Source: Williamsia phyllosphaerae (GTDB lineage: Bacteria > Actinomycetota > Actinomycetes > Mycobacteriales > Mycobacteriaceae). From it: a stretch of 64,000 nucleotides of DNA. A program made the position numbers and the translations under genes. Where the stretch lies: the NCBI RefSeq assembly GCF_014635305.1, contig NZ_BMCS01000001.1:124001-188000 (forward strand). The letters are read 5' to 3'. Shown here piece by piece: positions 17,447-26,321 of the stretch. The notes below the pieces were generated by a model, which was not told the DNA's origin, did no database searches, and was given only the letters and a program-made list of their open reading frames with translations. The first letter of the stretch is position 1; each line of letters starts with the position of its first letter.

Positions 17447-17860
17447 GTACGCCACTTCGCTTTCGTTGTTTCATCGTGCGATTTGCGGACCGCCTACGTC
17501 GACACGAATTTCTTCGCAATCAACTGGCTGACTGGGCGGTGCCTGCAACGAGAGTGCCACAGAACAAACCTGCTGGTCCACACCTTGCGAATGCCAATTG
17601 AGGCCAGCATTTGCGCACTTCTTGCGAAGTTTGCAAAGTTAAGTCTGCGAAGCCCCAGGGCGTCGAGCGCCAAAAAGTACGCCCGTACTGCGTTTTTACA
17701 CGGGCGGGCTGCGCCGACCGACGCGGGCGTTCCGGGCGCCACACGTCGGGTCCACACAGGGGCGAGGCGTCCCGGTGTGGCGACAATCACAGTGCGGGTC
17801 CGGCAACCCGGACCCGACGCGACACCGCGGCACGCGCCGAACCCGTCGTAGCCTGAGACG
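17447..17860. promoter_or_regulatory. aceA-ramB divergent control region with RamB-type boxes
   Basis: This gene-free 414-bp stretch is locally less GC-rich than its flanks. TTTGCAAAGTT at 17630-17640 is, on the aceA strand, AACTTTGCAAA, the core of the RamB motif described in Corynebacterium. Related TTGCGAA copies lie at 17513-17519 (reverse), 17585-17591 and 17622-17628, and CTGCGAA at 17645-17651. The cluster lies 180-205 bp upstream of aceA and about 220 bp upstream of ramB, so it may serve both. I see no small gene in the rest. Confidence 0.75.
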
Positions 17861-19270
17861 GTGAGCAAGACCTACGTGGGATCGCGACTGCGCCAACTGC
17901 GGTCCGAGCGCGGGCTCTCCCAGGTCTCGCTGGCCCAGACGCTGGCGATCTCGCCGTCCTATCTGAACCAGCTCGAGCACGACGCGCGACCGCTGACCGA
18001 TCCGGTCCTGCTCAAGCTCAGCGAGGTCTTCGGCGTCGACGAGGTGTTCTTCAGCTCGCAGGACAACGTGCGACTGGTCGCCGAGATGAACGAGGTGCTC
18101 CAGGACCCCGACGTCGGCAGCGGGACAGAATCGGCCGAGGTCGCCGACATGGTCCGCGCCCACCCCGACCTCGCCCGCGCCATGGTGAACCTGCACCGGC
18201 GCTACCGGATCGCGACCGACCAACTCGCGGCTGCGACCGACGACCGGGTCGACGGCAGCATGCGCGGCGCGATCACCGCGCCCCACGAAGAGGTCCGCGA
18301 CTACTTCTACCAACGGCACAACTATCTCCACGACCTCGACACCGCCGCCGAGGAACTGACCAACCGGATGCGGATGCACTCCGGCGACGTGCGCCGCGAG
18401 ATCCACAACCGACTCGAGACCGTCCACGGGGTGTCGGTGGTGCGCCGCGTCGACATGGGCGACACCGTTCTGCACCGGTTCGACCCGACCGCGCGACGCC
18501 TCGAGATCTCGCGGCACCTCTCCGGCGGCCAACGGACCTTCAAGCTCGCCGCCGAGTTGGCCTATCTGGAGTACGGCGACCTGCTGAACACGCTGGCCGA
18601 CGAGGGCAACTTCACCAACGACGAGGCGCGCAGTCTCGCGATGCTCGGCCTGGCCAACTACTTCGCCGCCGCCACCGTGCTGCCCTACGCCCAGTTCCAC
18701 GGCGCGGCGGAGGACTTCCGCTACGACATCGAGCGGTTGTCGGCGTTCTACCAGGTGTCCTACGAGACCGTCTGCCATCGGTTGTCGACGCTGCAGCGCC
18801 CGAACCTGCGCGGCGTCCCGTTCTCGTTCGTCCGGGTCGACCGCGCCGGGAACATGTCGAAACGGCAGTCCGCCACCGGGTTCCACTTCTCCTCGAGCGG
18901 GGGCACCTGCCCCCTGTGGAACGTCTACGAGACCTTCGCATCACCCGGCAAGATCCTCACCCAGATCGCGCAGATGCCCGACGGACGCACCTACCTGTGG
19001 GTCGCGCGGACGGTGGAGCGGCGCGCGGCCCGCTACGGCCAGCCGGGCAAGACATTCGCCATCGGCCTCGGGTGCGAGCTGCGCCACGCCGGACGGCTGG
19101 TCTACGCCGACGGTCTGGAGATCGGCCCGCAGGCCCAGGTGACGCCGATCGGGGCCGGTTGCCGCGTCTGCGAGCGGGTCAACTGCGCGCAGCGGGCGTT
19201 CCCTGCTCTCGGAGCGACGCTGCAGATCGACGAGCACCGCAGCACCATCTCCCCCTACCTCATCGAGTGA
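17861..19270 (+). CDS. ramB: RamB-family regulator of acetate/glyoxylate metabolism
   Basis: A 469-residue regulator orthologous to RamB/Rv0465c. It has an XRE HTH at about residues 5-62 (SQVSLAQTLAISPSYLNQLEHDARP), a central ImmA/IrrE-like region in which the zinc-protease HEXXH is replaced (FKLAAELAYLEY), so it is probably not a peptidase, and a C-terminal DUF2083-type domain with three conserved-looking cysteines (GCRVCERVNCAQ). RamB represses or activates acetate and glyoxylate genes in Corynebacterium and Mycobacterium. It is divergent from aceA with shared operator-like boxes, consistent with control of aceA and itself. GTG start. Confidence 0.93.
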   Translation: MSKTYVGSRLRQLRSERGLSQVSLAQTLAISPSYLNQLEHDARPLTDPVLLKLSEVFGVDEVFFSSQDNVRLVAEMNEVLQDPDVGSGTESAEVADMVRAHPDLARAMVNLHRRYRIATDQLAAATDDRVDGSMRGAITAPHEEVRDYFYQRHNYLHDLDTAAEELTNRMRMHSGDVRREIHNRLETVHGVSVVRRVDMGDTVLHRFDPTARRLEISRHLSGGQRTFKLAAELAYLEYGDLLNTLADEGNFTNDEARSLAMLGLANYFAAATVLPYAQFHGAAEDFRYDIERLSAFYQVSYETVCHRLSTLQRPNLRGVPFSFVRVDRAGNMSKRQSATGFHFSSSGGTCPLWNVYETFASPGKILTQIAQMPDGRTYLWVARTVERRAARYGQPGKTFAIGLGCELRHAGRLVYADGLEIGPQAQVTPIGAGCRVCERVNCAQRAFPALGATLQIDEHRSTISPYLIE

Positions 19271-19289
19271 CTCCGCTACCGTCGAGCGC

Positions 19290-19820
19290 GTGACCGAACC
19301 TCGCATCGCACCAGGCACCCTCCGACAGCTAGGCCCGATCAACTGGGCCTTCTGCCGCCTCGCGTCGCGCACGCTGGGCCTGCCCGACATGCACATCTTC
19401 TCGACCCTCGGACGCACCGGCGGGTTGTTCCGCGGGTGGCTGTACTACTCGGCCCGCCTCATGCCGTTCGGGACGCTGTCGCGCCGCGACACCGAGATGG
19501 TCATCCTCCGGACCGCGCACCTGCGCGACTCCGCCTACGAGATGGACCACCACATACGCCTCGGCCGTCGCGCAGGTATCGACGCGGCGATGGTCGAACG
19601 CATCGTCGCCGGGCCAGACGCCGGGTGGTCCGCGCGGGACACGGCGATCCTGCGCGCGGTGGACGAGCTCGTCACCGACCGCGACATCACCGACCTCACC
19701 TGGCGGACAATCACCGAGCACCTGTCCGAGCGTCAGCAGATCGGCCTGGTCATGCTTGTCGGACAATATGATTCGTTGGCCACCACCCTGGGTACCCTGC
19801 GCGTGCAGCGTGACCGATGA
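19290..19820 (+). CDS. Carboxymuconolactone decarboxylase-like protein (Rv0464c-like)
   Basis: A 176-residue helical protein of the CMD/AhpD superfamily. The AhpD catalytic CxxC is absent; the equivalent region reads YEMDHHIRLGRRAG, so peroxidase activity by the AhpD mechanism is unlikely. Located 19 bp after ramB, like Rv0464c beside Rv0465c. It ends in an ATGA overlap with the next methyltransferase gene. Function unknown. Confidence 0.82.
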   Translation: MTEPRIAPGTLRQLGPINWAFCRLASRTLGLPDMHIFSTLGRTGGLFRGWLYYSARLMPFGTLSRRDTEMVILRTAHLRDSAYEMDHHIRLGRRAGIDAAMVERIVAGPDAGWSARDTAILRAVDELVTDRDITDLTWRTITEHLSERQQIGLVMLVGQYDSLATTLGTLRVQRDR

Positions 19821-20569
19821 CCGCACCCACCGACCGCATCCGGGCGATGCTGACCGTTCCCGTCCGCGATGACTCCGCCGGCTACCTCGACGTCCTCGAT
19901 CCCCCGGAGGCCGCGGATTCACTGAGCCTCCGGGTGATGCAGAACCCGGTGTTCGCCGAGGTCTACGAGCGGGCGTGGCGACCGATCTTCACCCGCCTGT
20001 TCAGCCTGGGCGGTGCCTCGACGGTCGTCCACGACCGCACCCTGACCACACACCTCAGCCGCTCCGGCGACCGGAAGGTCCTCGACGTCGCCTGCGGTCC
20101 CGGCAACTACACGCGCCGTTTCGCCGCCGGGTTGACCGGTGACGGGATCAGCGTGGGAGTGGACTTCTCCGCACCGATGCTCGGCCGGGCTGTGAGCGAC
20201 AACAGCGGAGCACGTACCGGATACGTCCGAGGCGATGCGCACGCGCTGCCGTTCGCCGACAACACTTTCGACACCGTCGCCTGCCTGGCGGCGCTGTACC
20301 TCATCACCGATCCGTTCGCGGTGGTCGACGAATTGGCGCGCGTCGTCGCCCCCGGTGGCGAGGTCGCGGTGTTCACCACCGTCCGCACCCGCATCACCGC
20401 GGTGCCCGGACTCGGCGTCCTCAACCGGGTCAGCGGCTTCCGCATCTTCGGCCGTCACGAGATCACCGATCGACTCGCCGCGGCCGGCCTCGTCGACATC
20501 GAGCAGACCATCACCGGTCAGGGCCAGTTCGTCACCGCCCGCAAATCCCCGGCCCCGACGTCTCGGTAA
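19817..20569 (+). CDS. Class I SAM-dependent methyltransferase
   Basis: A 250-residue methyltransferase (Methyltransf_11 type). Motif I is VLDVACGPGNYTRR (about residues 78-91), the acidic motif GVDFSAPML follows, then GDAHALPFADNTFDTV and the post-motif LARVVAPGGEV. It starts inside the stop codon of the previous gene (ATGA), so the two are coupled. The substrate is unknown; UbiE-like lipid or quinone methylation is possible. Confidence 0.85.
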   Translation: MTAPTDRIRAMLTVPVRDDSAGYLDVLDPPEAADSLSLRVMQNPVFAEVYERAWRPIFTRLFSLGGASTVVHDRTLTTHLSRSGDRKVLDVACGPGNYTRRFAAGLTGDGISVGVDFSAPMLGRAVSDNSGARTGYVRGDAHALPFADNTFDTVACLAALYLITDPFAVVDELARVVAPGGEVAVFTTVRTRITAVPGLGVLNRVSGFRIFGRHEITDRLAAAGLVDIEQTITGQGQFVTARKSPAPTSR

Positions 20570-20652
20570 CGCCCCGCCGGGACGGTCCGGTCGGCTAGCC
20601 TGACACTCCATGCCGGGGGGCATGTCCACGAAGCATCCGGGGGGAAGCTGCC

Positions 20653-21927
20653 ATGATCACGCGTGAGCGCACATCGAACGACCAATCGCTGACCGACGCA
20701 CTGCACGAGACGTTCCGGTCGTACCTGCGCGATCCGAGTTCGGGGACCGACCTGGGTCCACTGGCCCACCACCTCGTCGACCGCGCCGCCGCCACCATCG
20801 CCTCGCATCGGATCCCGGCGCCGGACGCGTCCACACCGGTCGTCGACGAGCTCGTCGAGACGTCGATGCGGGTCGCGATCGCCACCGTCCCCGACGCCAT
20901 GGCGCCGTCGGGTTTCCTGCGCACCGGTCCCGAACCCCTTGTCCGACTACGGGAGACGATCGCCGGCTGGGCCCGGGACGGCGTCGATCTCGCATCGGTG
21001 CTGGCGTTGCTCGACCGCGGCTTCGACATCGTGTTCACCGCCCTCGCCGAGCGCGCCGCCAGCACCGGCCGGTTCACCACCGACATCAAACTCCTCGTCG
21101 ACGTGCGCGCCGATGTCGCGACCCAGGCCGCCGGCGCCTTCGCCGCCACCGACACCCGCGCTGTCACCGCGTCGTCGCGTCGGGCCTTCGGCGAGGCGCT
21201 CCTCGCCGGGCGGATCGACATATCCGGTGCGCGTCTCGTCGGCCTCGCGGTGGTCGAGCGTTATCAGGTGATCGCATTGGCGGTCGAGGAGCGGACGCTC
21301 GATGCCGGGTCCGGCGTCCCGACCGTCGGGTCCCTCGACTCCGCGGTCCGTCGCGTCCTGGGCCATCAGGCGTTGACCGTGCTCAGCGAGGCCGGCGGAA
21401 CCGTCGTCCTGCCCGCCGACGGGGCCCACGCACTCGTCGGCGCCGACGAGGTGACCGCGCTGGGCCGCTCCGTCGGCGCCGAGATCACCGCGACGCGGGT
21501 CGCGGGCACCGCCGAGTCCATCCCCGACATGGCCCTGCGCGCCGACGAGCTGCTCGATCTGGCACGGGCGATCGGGAAGTCGCCCGGCGTCTACACGATG
21601 GACGACCTGGTGGTGGAGTATCAGATCACCCGGCCCGGTCCCGCCCACGAACGGCTCGCCGCACTCATCCGCCCGTTGGAGGAGGCGAGTGCGGAACTGC
21701 TCGAGACCCTTCGGGTACACATGTCGTGCGGTATGAACCGTCGGGAGACCGCCCGCCGTCTCTCGGTCCACCCGAACACCGTCGACAACCGGATGACCCG
21801 GGTCTCGGCCGCGCTGGGCCTCGACCTGAACCGCCCCAAGGCCATCGCGCAGGCGCAGTCGGCGATCCTCGCCTTCGACACCCTGCGCCGCCCCGGACGC
21901 CTGCTCCCTCTGCCCGCAACGGCATGA
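20653..21927 (+). CDS. PucR-type transcriptional regulator
   Basis: A 424-residue regulator with a long N-terminal sensory region, a GGDEF-like central fold, and a C-terminal PucR-type HTH (LLETLRVHMSCGMNRRETARRLSVHPNTVDNRMTRV, about residues 350-395). Such proteins control purine, amino-acid or secondary metabolism. No obvious partner lies beside it. A perfect 8-bp palindrome (21966-21984) follows its stop codon. Confidence 0.85.
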   Translation: MITRERTSNDQSLTDALHETFRSYLRDPSSGTDLGPLAHHLVDRAAATIASHRIPAPDASTPVVDELVETSMRVAIATVPDAMAPSGFLRTGPEPLVRLRETIAGWARDGVDLASVLALLDRGFDIVFTALAERAASTGRFTTDIKLLVDVRADVATQAAGAFAATDTRAVTASSRRAFGEALLAGRIDISGARLVGLAVVERYQVIALAVEERTLDAGSGVPTVGSLDSAVRRVLGHQALTVLSEAGGTVVLPADGAHALVGADEVTALGRSVGAEITATRVAGTAESIPDMALRADELLDLARAIGKSPGVYTMDDLVVEYQITRPGPAHERLAALIRPLEEASAELLETLRVHMSCGMNRRETARRLSVHPNTVDNRMTRVSAALGLDLNRPKAIAQAQSAILAFDTLRRPGRLLPLPATA

Positions 21928-21965
21928 CCGTCGGGTCAGTCGGATGAACGGACGATTCCGGACTT

Positions 21966-21984
21966 CCTGGTCACGATGACCAGG
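21966..21984. promoter_or_regulatory. Perfect palindrome between pucR-like and glycosyltransferase genes
   Basis: CCTGGTCA (21966-21973), CGA, TGACCAGG (21977-21984): 8-bp perfect arms with a 3-nt centre. It lies 39 bp after the regulator stop and 33 bp before the glycosyltransferase start, so it may be an operator for the downstream gene or a short terminator hairpin. Confidence 0.45.
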
Positions 21985-22016
21985 ACCGCGCGCGTTTCGT
22001 CTGTTTAGAATCGACG

Positions 22017-22892
22017 GTGCCCATTTCGGTAGTACTCCCCGCATACAACGAAGAAGCCGGCATAGTCGCCTGCCTGGAACAGTTGATCCACCAGGGCGAG
22101 GCGGTCGCCGAGATCATCGTGGTGAACAACAACAGCACCGACGCCACTGCCGAGCTGGTGACCGGGATCGCGCGCCGCGACAGCCGCGTGCGGATGATCG
22201 ACGAGTCGAAGCCGGGGGTCTCCCATGCGCGGTACGCCGGGTTCGACGCGGCCTCGCACGACGTGATCGCCAGCATCGACTCCGACACCGAGGTCGTGGC
22301 CGGCTGGGCCGAGGCCATCGAGGAGGCCTTCGCCGAGCACGCCGAGATCGCGGCGGGCGGGTCGTTGATGATCATGCACGACCTGCCGTTCCAGAAACAC
22401 TTCCAACGACGACAGGACCGGATCAAGCGGGTGGCCGCGGCGCGACTGGCCGACGGCAGGCACCTGCGGTTGCTGGCGTTGAGCGGTGCGAACTCCGCCA
22501 TCCGACGCCACGCGTGGGAGGCGATCAAGGACCAGGTGTCCTATCGACGCGACGTCTTCGAGGATCTCGACCGCAGTCTGCACCTACAGGAGGCCGGGTT
22601 TCAGATCGCGCTGATCCCCGGCATGGGAGCCACCGTGTCCGGCCGACGGCTCCTCGCCGGGCCGCGCGAGTTCCTGAAGTACGTGGCGTGCGGCGCACGC
22701 ACGTACCGGCTGCACGGGAAGACCGCGATGGCCGCACTGGCGTGGGTCACCGGGATCGGCAACCTGATCCGCATGACGATCCTGCTTCCCGCCAACCGCG
22801 CCTGGGACCCGCAGACCCACACCTTCTCGCTCCGGCACATGCGCTCACACGACGAGTTCCGCGAATCGCCGATCAAGGCCGGACTCGACTGA
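22017..22892 (+). CDS. Family 2 glycosyltransferase
   Basis: A 291-residue GT-A fold glycosyltransferase. The N-terminal VVLPAYNEEAGI and IIVVNNNSTDAT motifs bind the nucleotide sugar, and the metal-binding DxD-type motif is SIDSDTE at about residues 82-88. There is no long membrane anchor, though a C-terminal region (AALAWVTGIGNLIRMTILL) is hydrophobic. GTG 22017 starts directly at the first beta strand. The acceptor is unknown; a cell-envelope glycan or glycolipid is likely. Confidence 0.85.
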   Translation: MPISVVLPAYNEEAGIVACLEQLIHQGEAVAEIIVVNNNSTDATAELVTGIARRDSRVRMIDESKPGVSHARYAGFDAASHDVIASIDSDTEVVAGWAEAIEEAFAEHAEIAAGGSLMIMHDLPFQKHFQRRQDRIKRVAAARLADGRHLRLLALSGANSAIRRHAWEAIKDQVSYRRDVFEDLDRSLHLQEAGFQIALIPGMGATVSGRRLLAGPREFLKYVACGARTYRLHGKTAMAALAWVTGIGNLIRMTILLPANRAWDPQTHTFSLRHMRSHDEFRESPIKAGLD

Positions 22893-22915
22893 ACCGTCTC
22901 CGGACCGCCGGCCGC

Positions 22916-23791
22916 TCAGATGGACCGGTAGTCGCGGATCGACATCCGCGCGCCGTGCCTCTCGGCCCGGGTGCCGAACATCTCGGTCAGGCGCACAACG
23001 CGATATCGCTGTCCCGCATACGGTTCGAGCAGCTCGAGCATTCCCGCGTCGTCGACCGGTCGGCCGATCAGCGTCTGCCCGACGGTCCGGCAGACGTGGT
23101 AATCCCCGACCGGGACCACGTCGGGGTCGCCGAGTGCGCGACACCGGGTCTCCGACTCTGTCCATTTTCCGACACCGCGCAGCATCGTGAGTCGGGTGTG
23201 GTGGCGTTCGACGTCGAGCATCGTCGCCCCCCGAATCGTCCGCATACGCACCGGCTCGGCGCCGCTGCGATGCCATTCCCAACTGGGGATGTCCTGCCAA
23301 TCGCGTTGCGGTGGGGCGACTCTCATGTCGGGCGCACCCGGGGCCGGTGTGCCGTAGCGCATCAGCAGATGCCGCCAGGCCCGGAACGCCTCCCGGCCGA
23401 CGACCTTCTGCTCGAGGATCGCCGGGACCAACGCCTCCCACACGCGGTCGGTGCGACCCAGGCGCACTCCTCCGGACCGCTTCATCAGTGCGGCGACCAC
23501 GTCATCGTGTGCGACGAGAGCATCGGGGTCGTCGTCCGCGCCGAGAAGACTCGGCAGGTGATCGAGCATCCATGCCGCCCCGGGCCCCCAACCGTGGCCG
23601 GTGACCACCCCGTCGCGACGGGTGATGGCCAGCGTGCCCGGCCCGTCCGGTGTGTGCGAGGTCTTCCAGACCGAGCCGTCGGTGCGGAAACGGAACGCCG
23701 GGTCACCGGCGCCGCGGCGGTGCAGCGACAGCGTCCGTCGGATGTCGAGCGGCCAGGGTGGTGTCCACGCCCTGGTCAGCTCGGCATCCAC
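22916..23791 (-). CDS. DNA-3-methyladenine glycosylase-like HhH-GPD protein
   Basis: A 291-residue protein resembling AlkA-type base-excision glycosylases. The helix-hairpin-helix is in LRGVGKWTESETRCRALG and the catalytic aspartate is the Asp in VPVGDYHV, 20 or so residues later, as in the HhH-GPD superfamily. The N-terminal half resembles the AlkA N-terminal domain (WPLDIRRTLSLHRRGAGDPAF). It would remove alkylated bases. GTG start at 23791. It lies 35 bp after lpdC on the same strand. Confidence 0.85.
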   Translation of the reverse strand: MDAELTRAWTPPWPLDIRRTLSLHRRGAGDPAFRFRTDGSVWKTSHTPDGPGTLAITRRDGVVTGHGWGPGAAWMLDHLPSLLGADDDPDALVAHDDVVAALMKRSGGVRLGRTDRVWEALVPAILEQKVVGREAFRAWRHLLMRYGTPAPGAPDMRVAPPQRDWQDIPSWEWHRSGAEPVRMRTIRGATMLDVERHHTRLTMLRGVGKWTESETRCRALGDPDVVPVGDYHVCRTVGQTLIGRPVDDAGMLELLEPYAGQRYRVVRLTEMFGTRAERHGARMSIRDYRSI

Positions 23792-23826
23792 ACTGGCCTC
23801 TCCGACGACGGGCCTCTCGAACGGTC

Positions 23827-25215
23827 CTACAGGTTGATCATGTGGCCGATCGCGCCGTGGAACGTCTCCTGCATCGCCTCCGACAGCGTCGGGTGGGTGT
23901 GCACGTTACGGGCCAACTCGTTGGCGGTCAGATCCCACTTCTGCGCGAGGGTCAGCTCGGGCAGCATCTCGGCGACGTTGTCGCCGACGAGGTGGCCACC
24001 GAGGAGTTCGTCGTGCGTCTTGTCGGTGACGAGCTTGACGAAGCCGGCCGGCTCGCCGAGTCCCTGCGCCTTGCCGTTCGCGGTGAACGGGAAGGTGGTC
24101 ACCTTCACGTCGTAGCCCTCGTCCTTGGCCTGGTCCTCGGTGAGACCGAACGACGCGACCTGCGGCTGACAGAACGTCGCGCGCGGCATCATCCGGTAGT
24201 CACCGAGCGTCATGGTCTCGGCGCCCGCGATGGTCTCCGCGGCGACGACACCCTGCGCCTCGGCCACGTGGGCGAGCTGCAGCTTGGCCGTCACGTCGCC
24301 GATGGCGTAGACGCCGTCGACGTTGGTGCGCATGTGGTCGTCGATGGCGATGGCGCCGCGCTCGGTCAGGTCGACGCCGGCCTTGTCGAGGCCGAAGCCG
24401 TCCACGCGTGGGGCGAAACCGACCGACATGAGGACCTTGTCGACGGTGAGCTCGCCTTCCTTGTCCTTGGCGTCGGTGTACTTCACGACGACCTGCGAAC
24501 CCTGGTCGTCGATGGTGTCGACCTTGGTCGACGTCATGATCTTGATGCCGAGCTTCTTGTACTGCTTGGCCAGCTCCTTCGAGGAGTCCTTGTCCTCGTT
24601 GGGCAGCACACGGTCGAGGAACTCGACGATCGTGACGTCGACGCCGTAGTTGGCCATCACGTAGCCGAACTCCATGCCGATCGCGCCCGCGCCGACGATG
24701 ACGATCGACTTCGGCAGGTCGCGGGTGAGGATCTGAGTCTCGTAGGTGACGACGTTGTCCGACAGCTCGACGCCCGGCAGCAGCTTGACCGTCGACCCGG
24801 TGTCGATGATGACGTTGTCGAAGGTGATCTCACGATCGTCGCCCACCGTGATCGTCTTCGAGTCCTTGAAGACGCCGTAGCCGTCGATCTCGGTGATCTT
24901 GTTCTTCTTCATCAGGAAGTGGACGCCCTTGACGATCCCCTCGGAGACCTTCCGGCTGCGGTCGAACGCCGCGCCGTAGTCGAAGGAGACGTCTCCGGAG
25001 ATACCGAAGGTCTTCGCCTGCGAGTGGAAGATGTGTGCCAGCTCGGCGTTGCGCAGCAACGCCTTCGACGGGATGCAGCCCACGTTCAGGCACACACCGC
25101 CCCAGTACTTCTCTTCGATGACGGCGGTCTTCTGCCCGAGTTGCGCCAGCCGGATCGCGGCGACGTACCCTCCGGGACCTGCGCCGAGGACAACTGTGTC
25201 AAAGTGTTCAGCCAC
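23827..25215 (-). CDS. lpdC: Dihydrolipoyl dehydrogenase
   Basis: A 462-residue FAD flavoprotein that reoxidises dihydrolipoamide (E3 of pyruvate and 2-oxoacid dehydrogenase complexes; in mycobacteria it also serves peroxynitrite reductase). The FAD motif [10 protein letters not shown], the redox disulfide Cys42-Cys47 in [16 protein letters not shown], the NAD motif [10 protein letters not shown], and the C-terminal His-Glu in [12 protein letters not shown] are all intact. Positional and sequence counterpart of Rv0462. GTG start. Confidence 0.97.
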   Translation of the reverse strand: MAEHFDTVVLGAGPGGYVAAIRLAQLGQKTAVIEEKYWGGVCLNVGCIPSKALLRNAELAHIFHSQAKTFGISGDVSFDYGAAFDRSRKVSEGIVKGVHFLMKKNKITEIDGYGVFKDSKTITVGDDREITFDNVIIDTGSTVKLLPGVELSDNVVTYETQILTRDLPKSIVIVGAGAIGMEFGYVMANYGVDVTIVEFLDRVLPNEDKDSSKELAKQYKKLGIKIMTSTKVDTIDDQGSQVVVKYTDAKDKEGELTVDKVLMSVGFAPRVDGFGLDKAGVDLTERGAIAIDDHMRTNVDGVYAIGDVTAKLQLAHVAEAQGVVAAETIAGAETMTLGDYRMMPRATFCQPQVASFGLTEDQAKDEGYDVKVTTFPFTANGKAQGLGEPAGFVKLVTDKTHDELLGGHLVGDNVAEMLPELTLAQKWDLTANELARNVHTHPTLSEAMQETFHGAIGHMINL

Positions 25216-25332
25216 GAGGCTTAGCCTACGTGGCGCCCCCGACTCGAGGTAGGCCGAGGGTGATGCCGGTCATTCCGCACCAACCGGTCACCGACCTGGC
25301 CGAATACCCCCGGCAGGCGCACACTCGATCCG

Positions 25333-26283
25333 GTGAGCGCACTGCACGAGCCCCTGACCGTCGAAACCGCCCTCGTCACAGGGCATCTCGACCTCGTCAC
25401 CGTCACCGTCTGTCTTGTCGTACTTGCCGGATACTGGTGGGGGTGGCGGCGCTCGACGGTGCCGGTGGGGCGCGGGGTCGCGTTCAGCGTGCTCGGGGTC
25501 GGCATCTGGGTGGCGAGCACCTCGAGTTTCGTCGGTGCCTACGCCGACATCCTCTTCTGGGTCCGCGCCCTGCAGGTGGTCCTGCTGCTGCTGGTGGTCC
25601 CGTTCGGGCTGGCGTCGGGGATGCCGATCACCGTCCTGCGCGACGCCCTCGGGTCGGCGGGCACCCGCCGGTTCGACGCCGCGCTCGCGAGTCGGTTCGC
25701 GCGGGTGCTGACCTACCCGGCGGTCGCGTCGGGCCTCATCCTCGTCACGCCGTGGTTGTTCTACCTCACCGGCTGGTACGAGGCGGTGCTGCGCGGTACG
25801 GCCGCCGACGTCACCACCCGACTGCTGTTCGTCGCCGTCGGCTTCCTCTACTTCTATTCACGCCTGCAGCTCGACCCGGTACCGCGTCGGTTCCCGCAGG
25901 TCATCTCCCTGGTCATCACCATCGTGGAGACCATCGGCGACGGAGCCCTCGGCGTCGTCATCTGGCAGGGCCACGACATCGCGCACGGCTACTACGCCGC
26001 GCTCGATCGCACGTGGGGCCCGGCGCTGCGTACCGACCAGATCATCGGCGCGGGGGTGCTGTGGGTGCTCGGCGACGTGGTCGGGTTGCCGTTCCTGCTG
26101 ACGCTGATGAGTCGGTTCACCTCCGACGAGAAGATCCGGGCGACCGAGATCGACGCCGAACTCGACGCGGCCGCCGCGGACGTGGCGTCGTCGCCGAACG
26201 ACCACACCGACGCGGCGGCACCCGCTCCGCCCGCCCTGTGGTGGGAGGCCGACCCGGGTCTCAAGGACCGGTTCACCCGGTGA
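25333..26283 (+). CDS. CtaG-like cytochrome c oxidase assembly membrane protein
   Basis: A 316-residue membrane protein with about seven predicted helices spanning residues 20 to 258 and a charged C-terminal tail. The pattern FVGAYADILFWVRALQ, SGMPITVLRDAL and WEADPGLKDR fits the caa3_CtaG family, thought to aid copper insertion into cytochrome oxidase. A histidine-containing helix region (WQGHDIAHGYY) may bind metal. It is divergent from lpdC. Starts at GTG 25333. Confidence 0.8.
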   Translation: MSALHEPLTVETALVTGHLDLVTVTVCLVVLAGYWWGWRRSTVPVGRGVAFSVLGVGIWVASTSSFVGAYADILFWVRALQVVLLLLVVPFGLASGMPITVLRDALGSAGTRRFDAALASRFARVLTYPAVASGLILVTPWLFYLTGWYEAVLRGTAADVTTRLLFVAVGFLYFYSRLQLDPVPRRFPQVISLVITIVETIGDGALGVVIWQGHDIAHGYYAALDRTWGPALRTDQIIGAGVLWVLGDVVGLPFLLTLMSRFTSDEKIRATEIDAELDAAAADVASSPNDHTDAAAPAPPALWWEADPGLKDRFTR

Positions 26284-26321
26284 GTGGGCGGTCCGGGCGC
26301 CGACACTGAGAGAATCGACCG

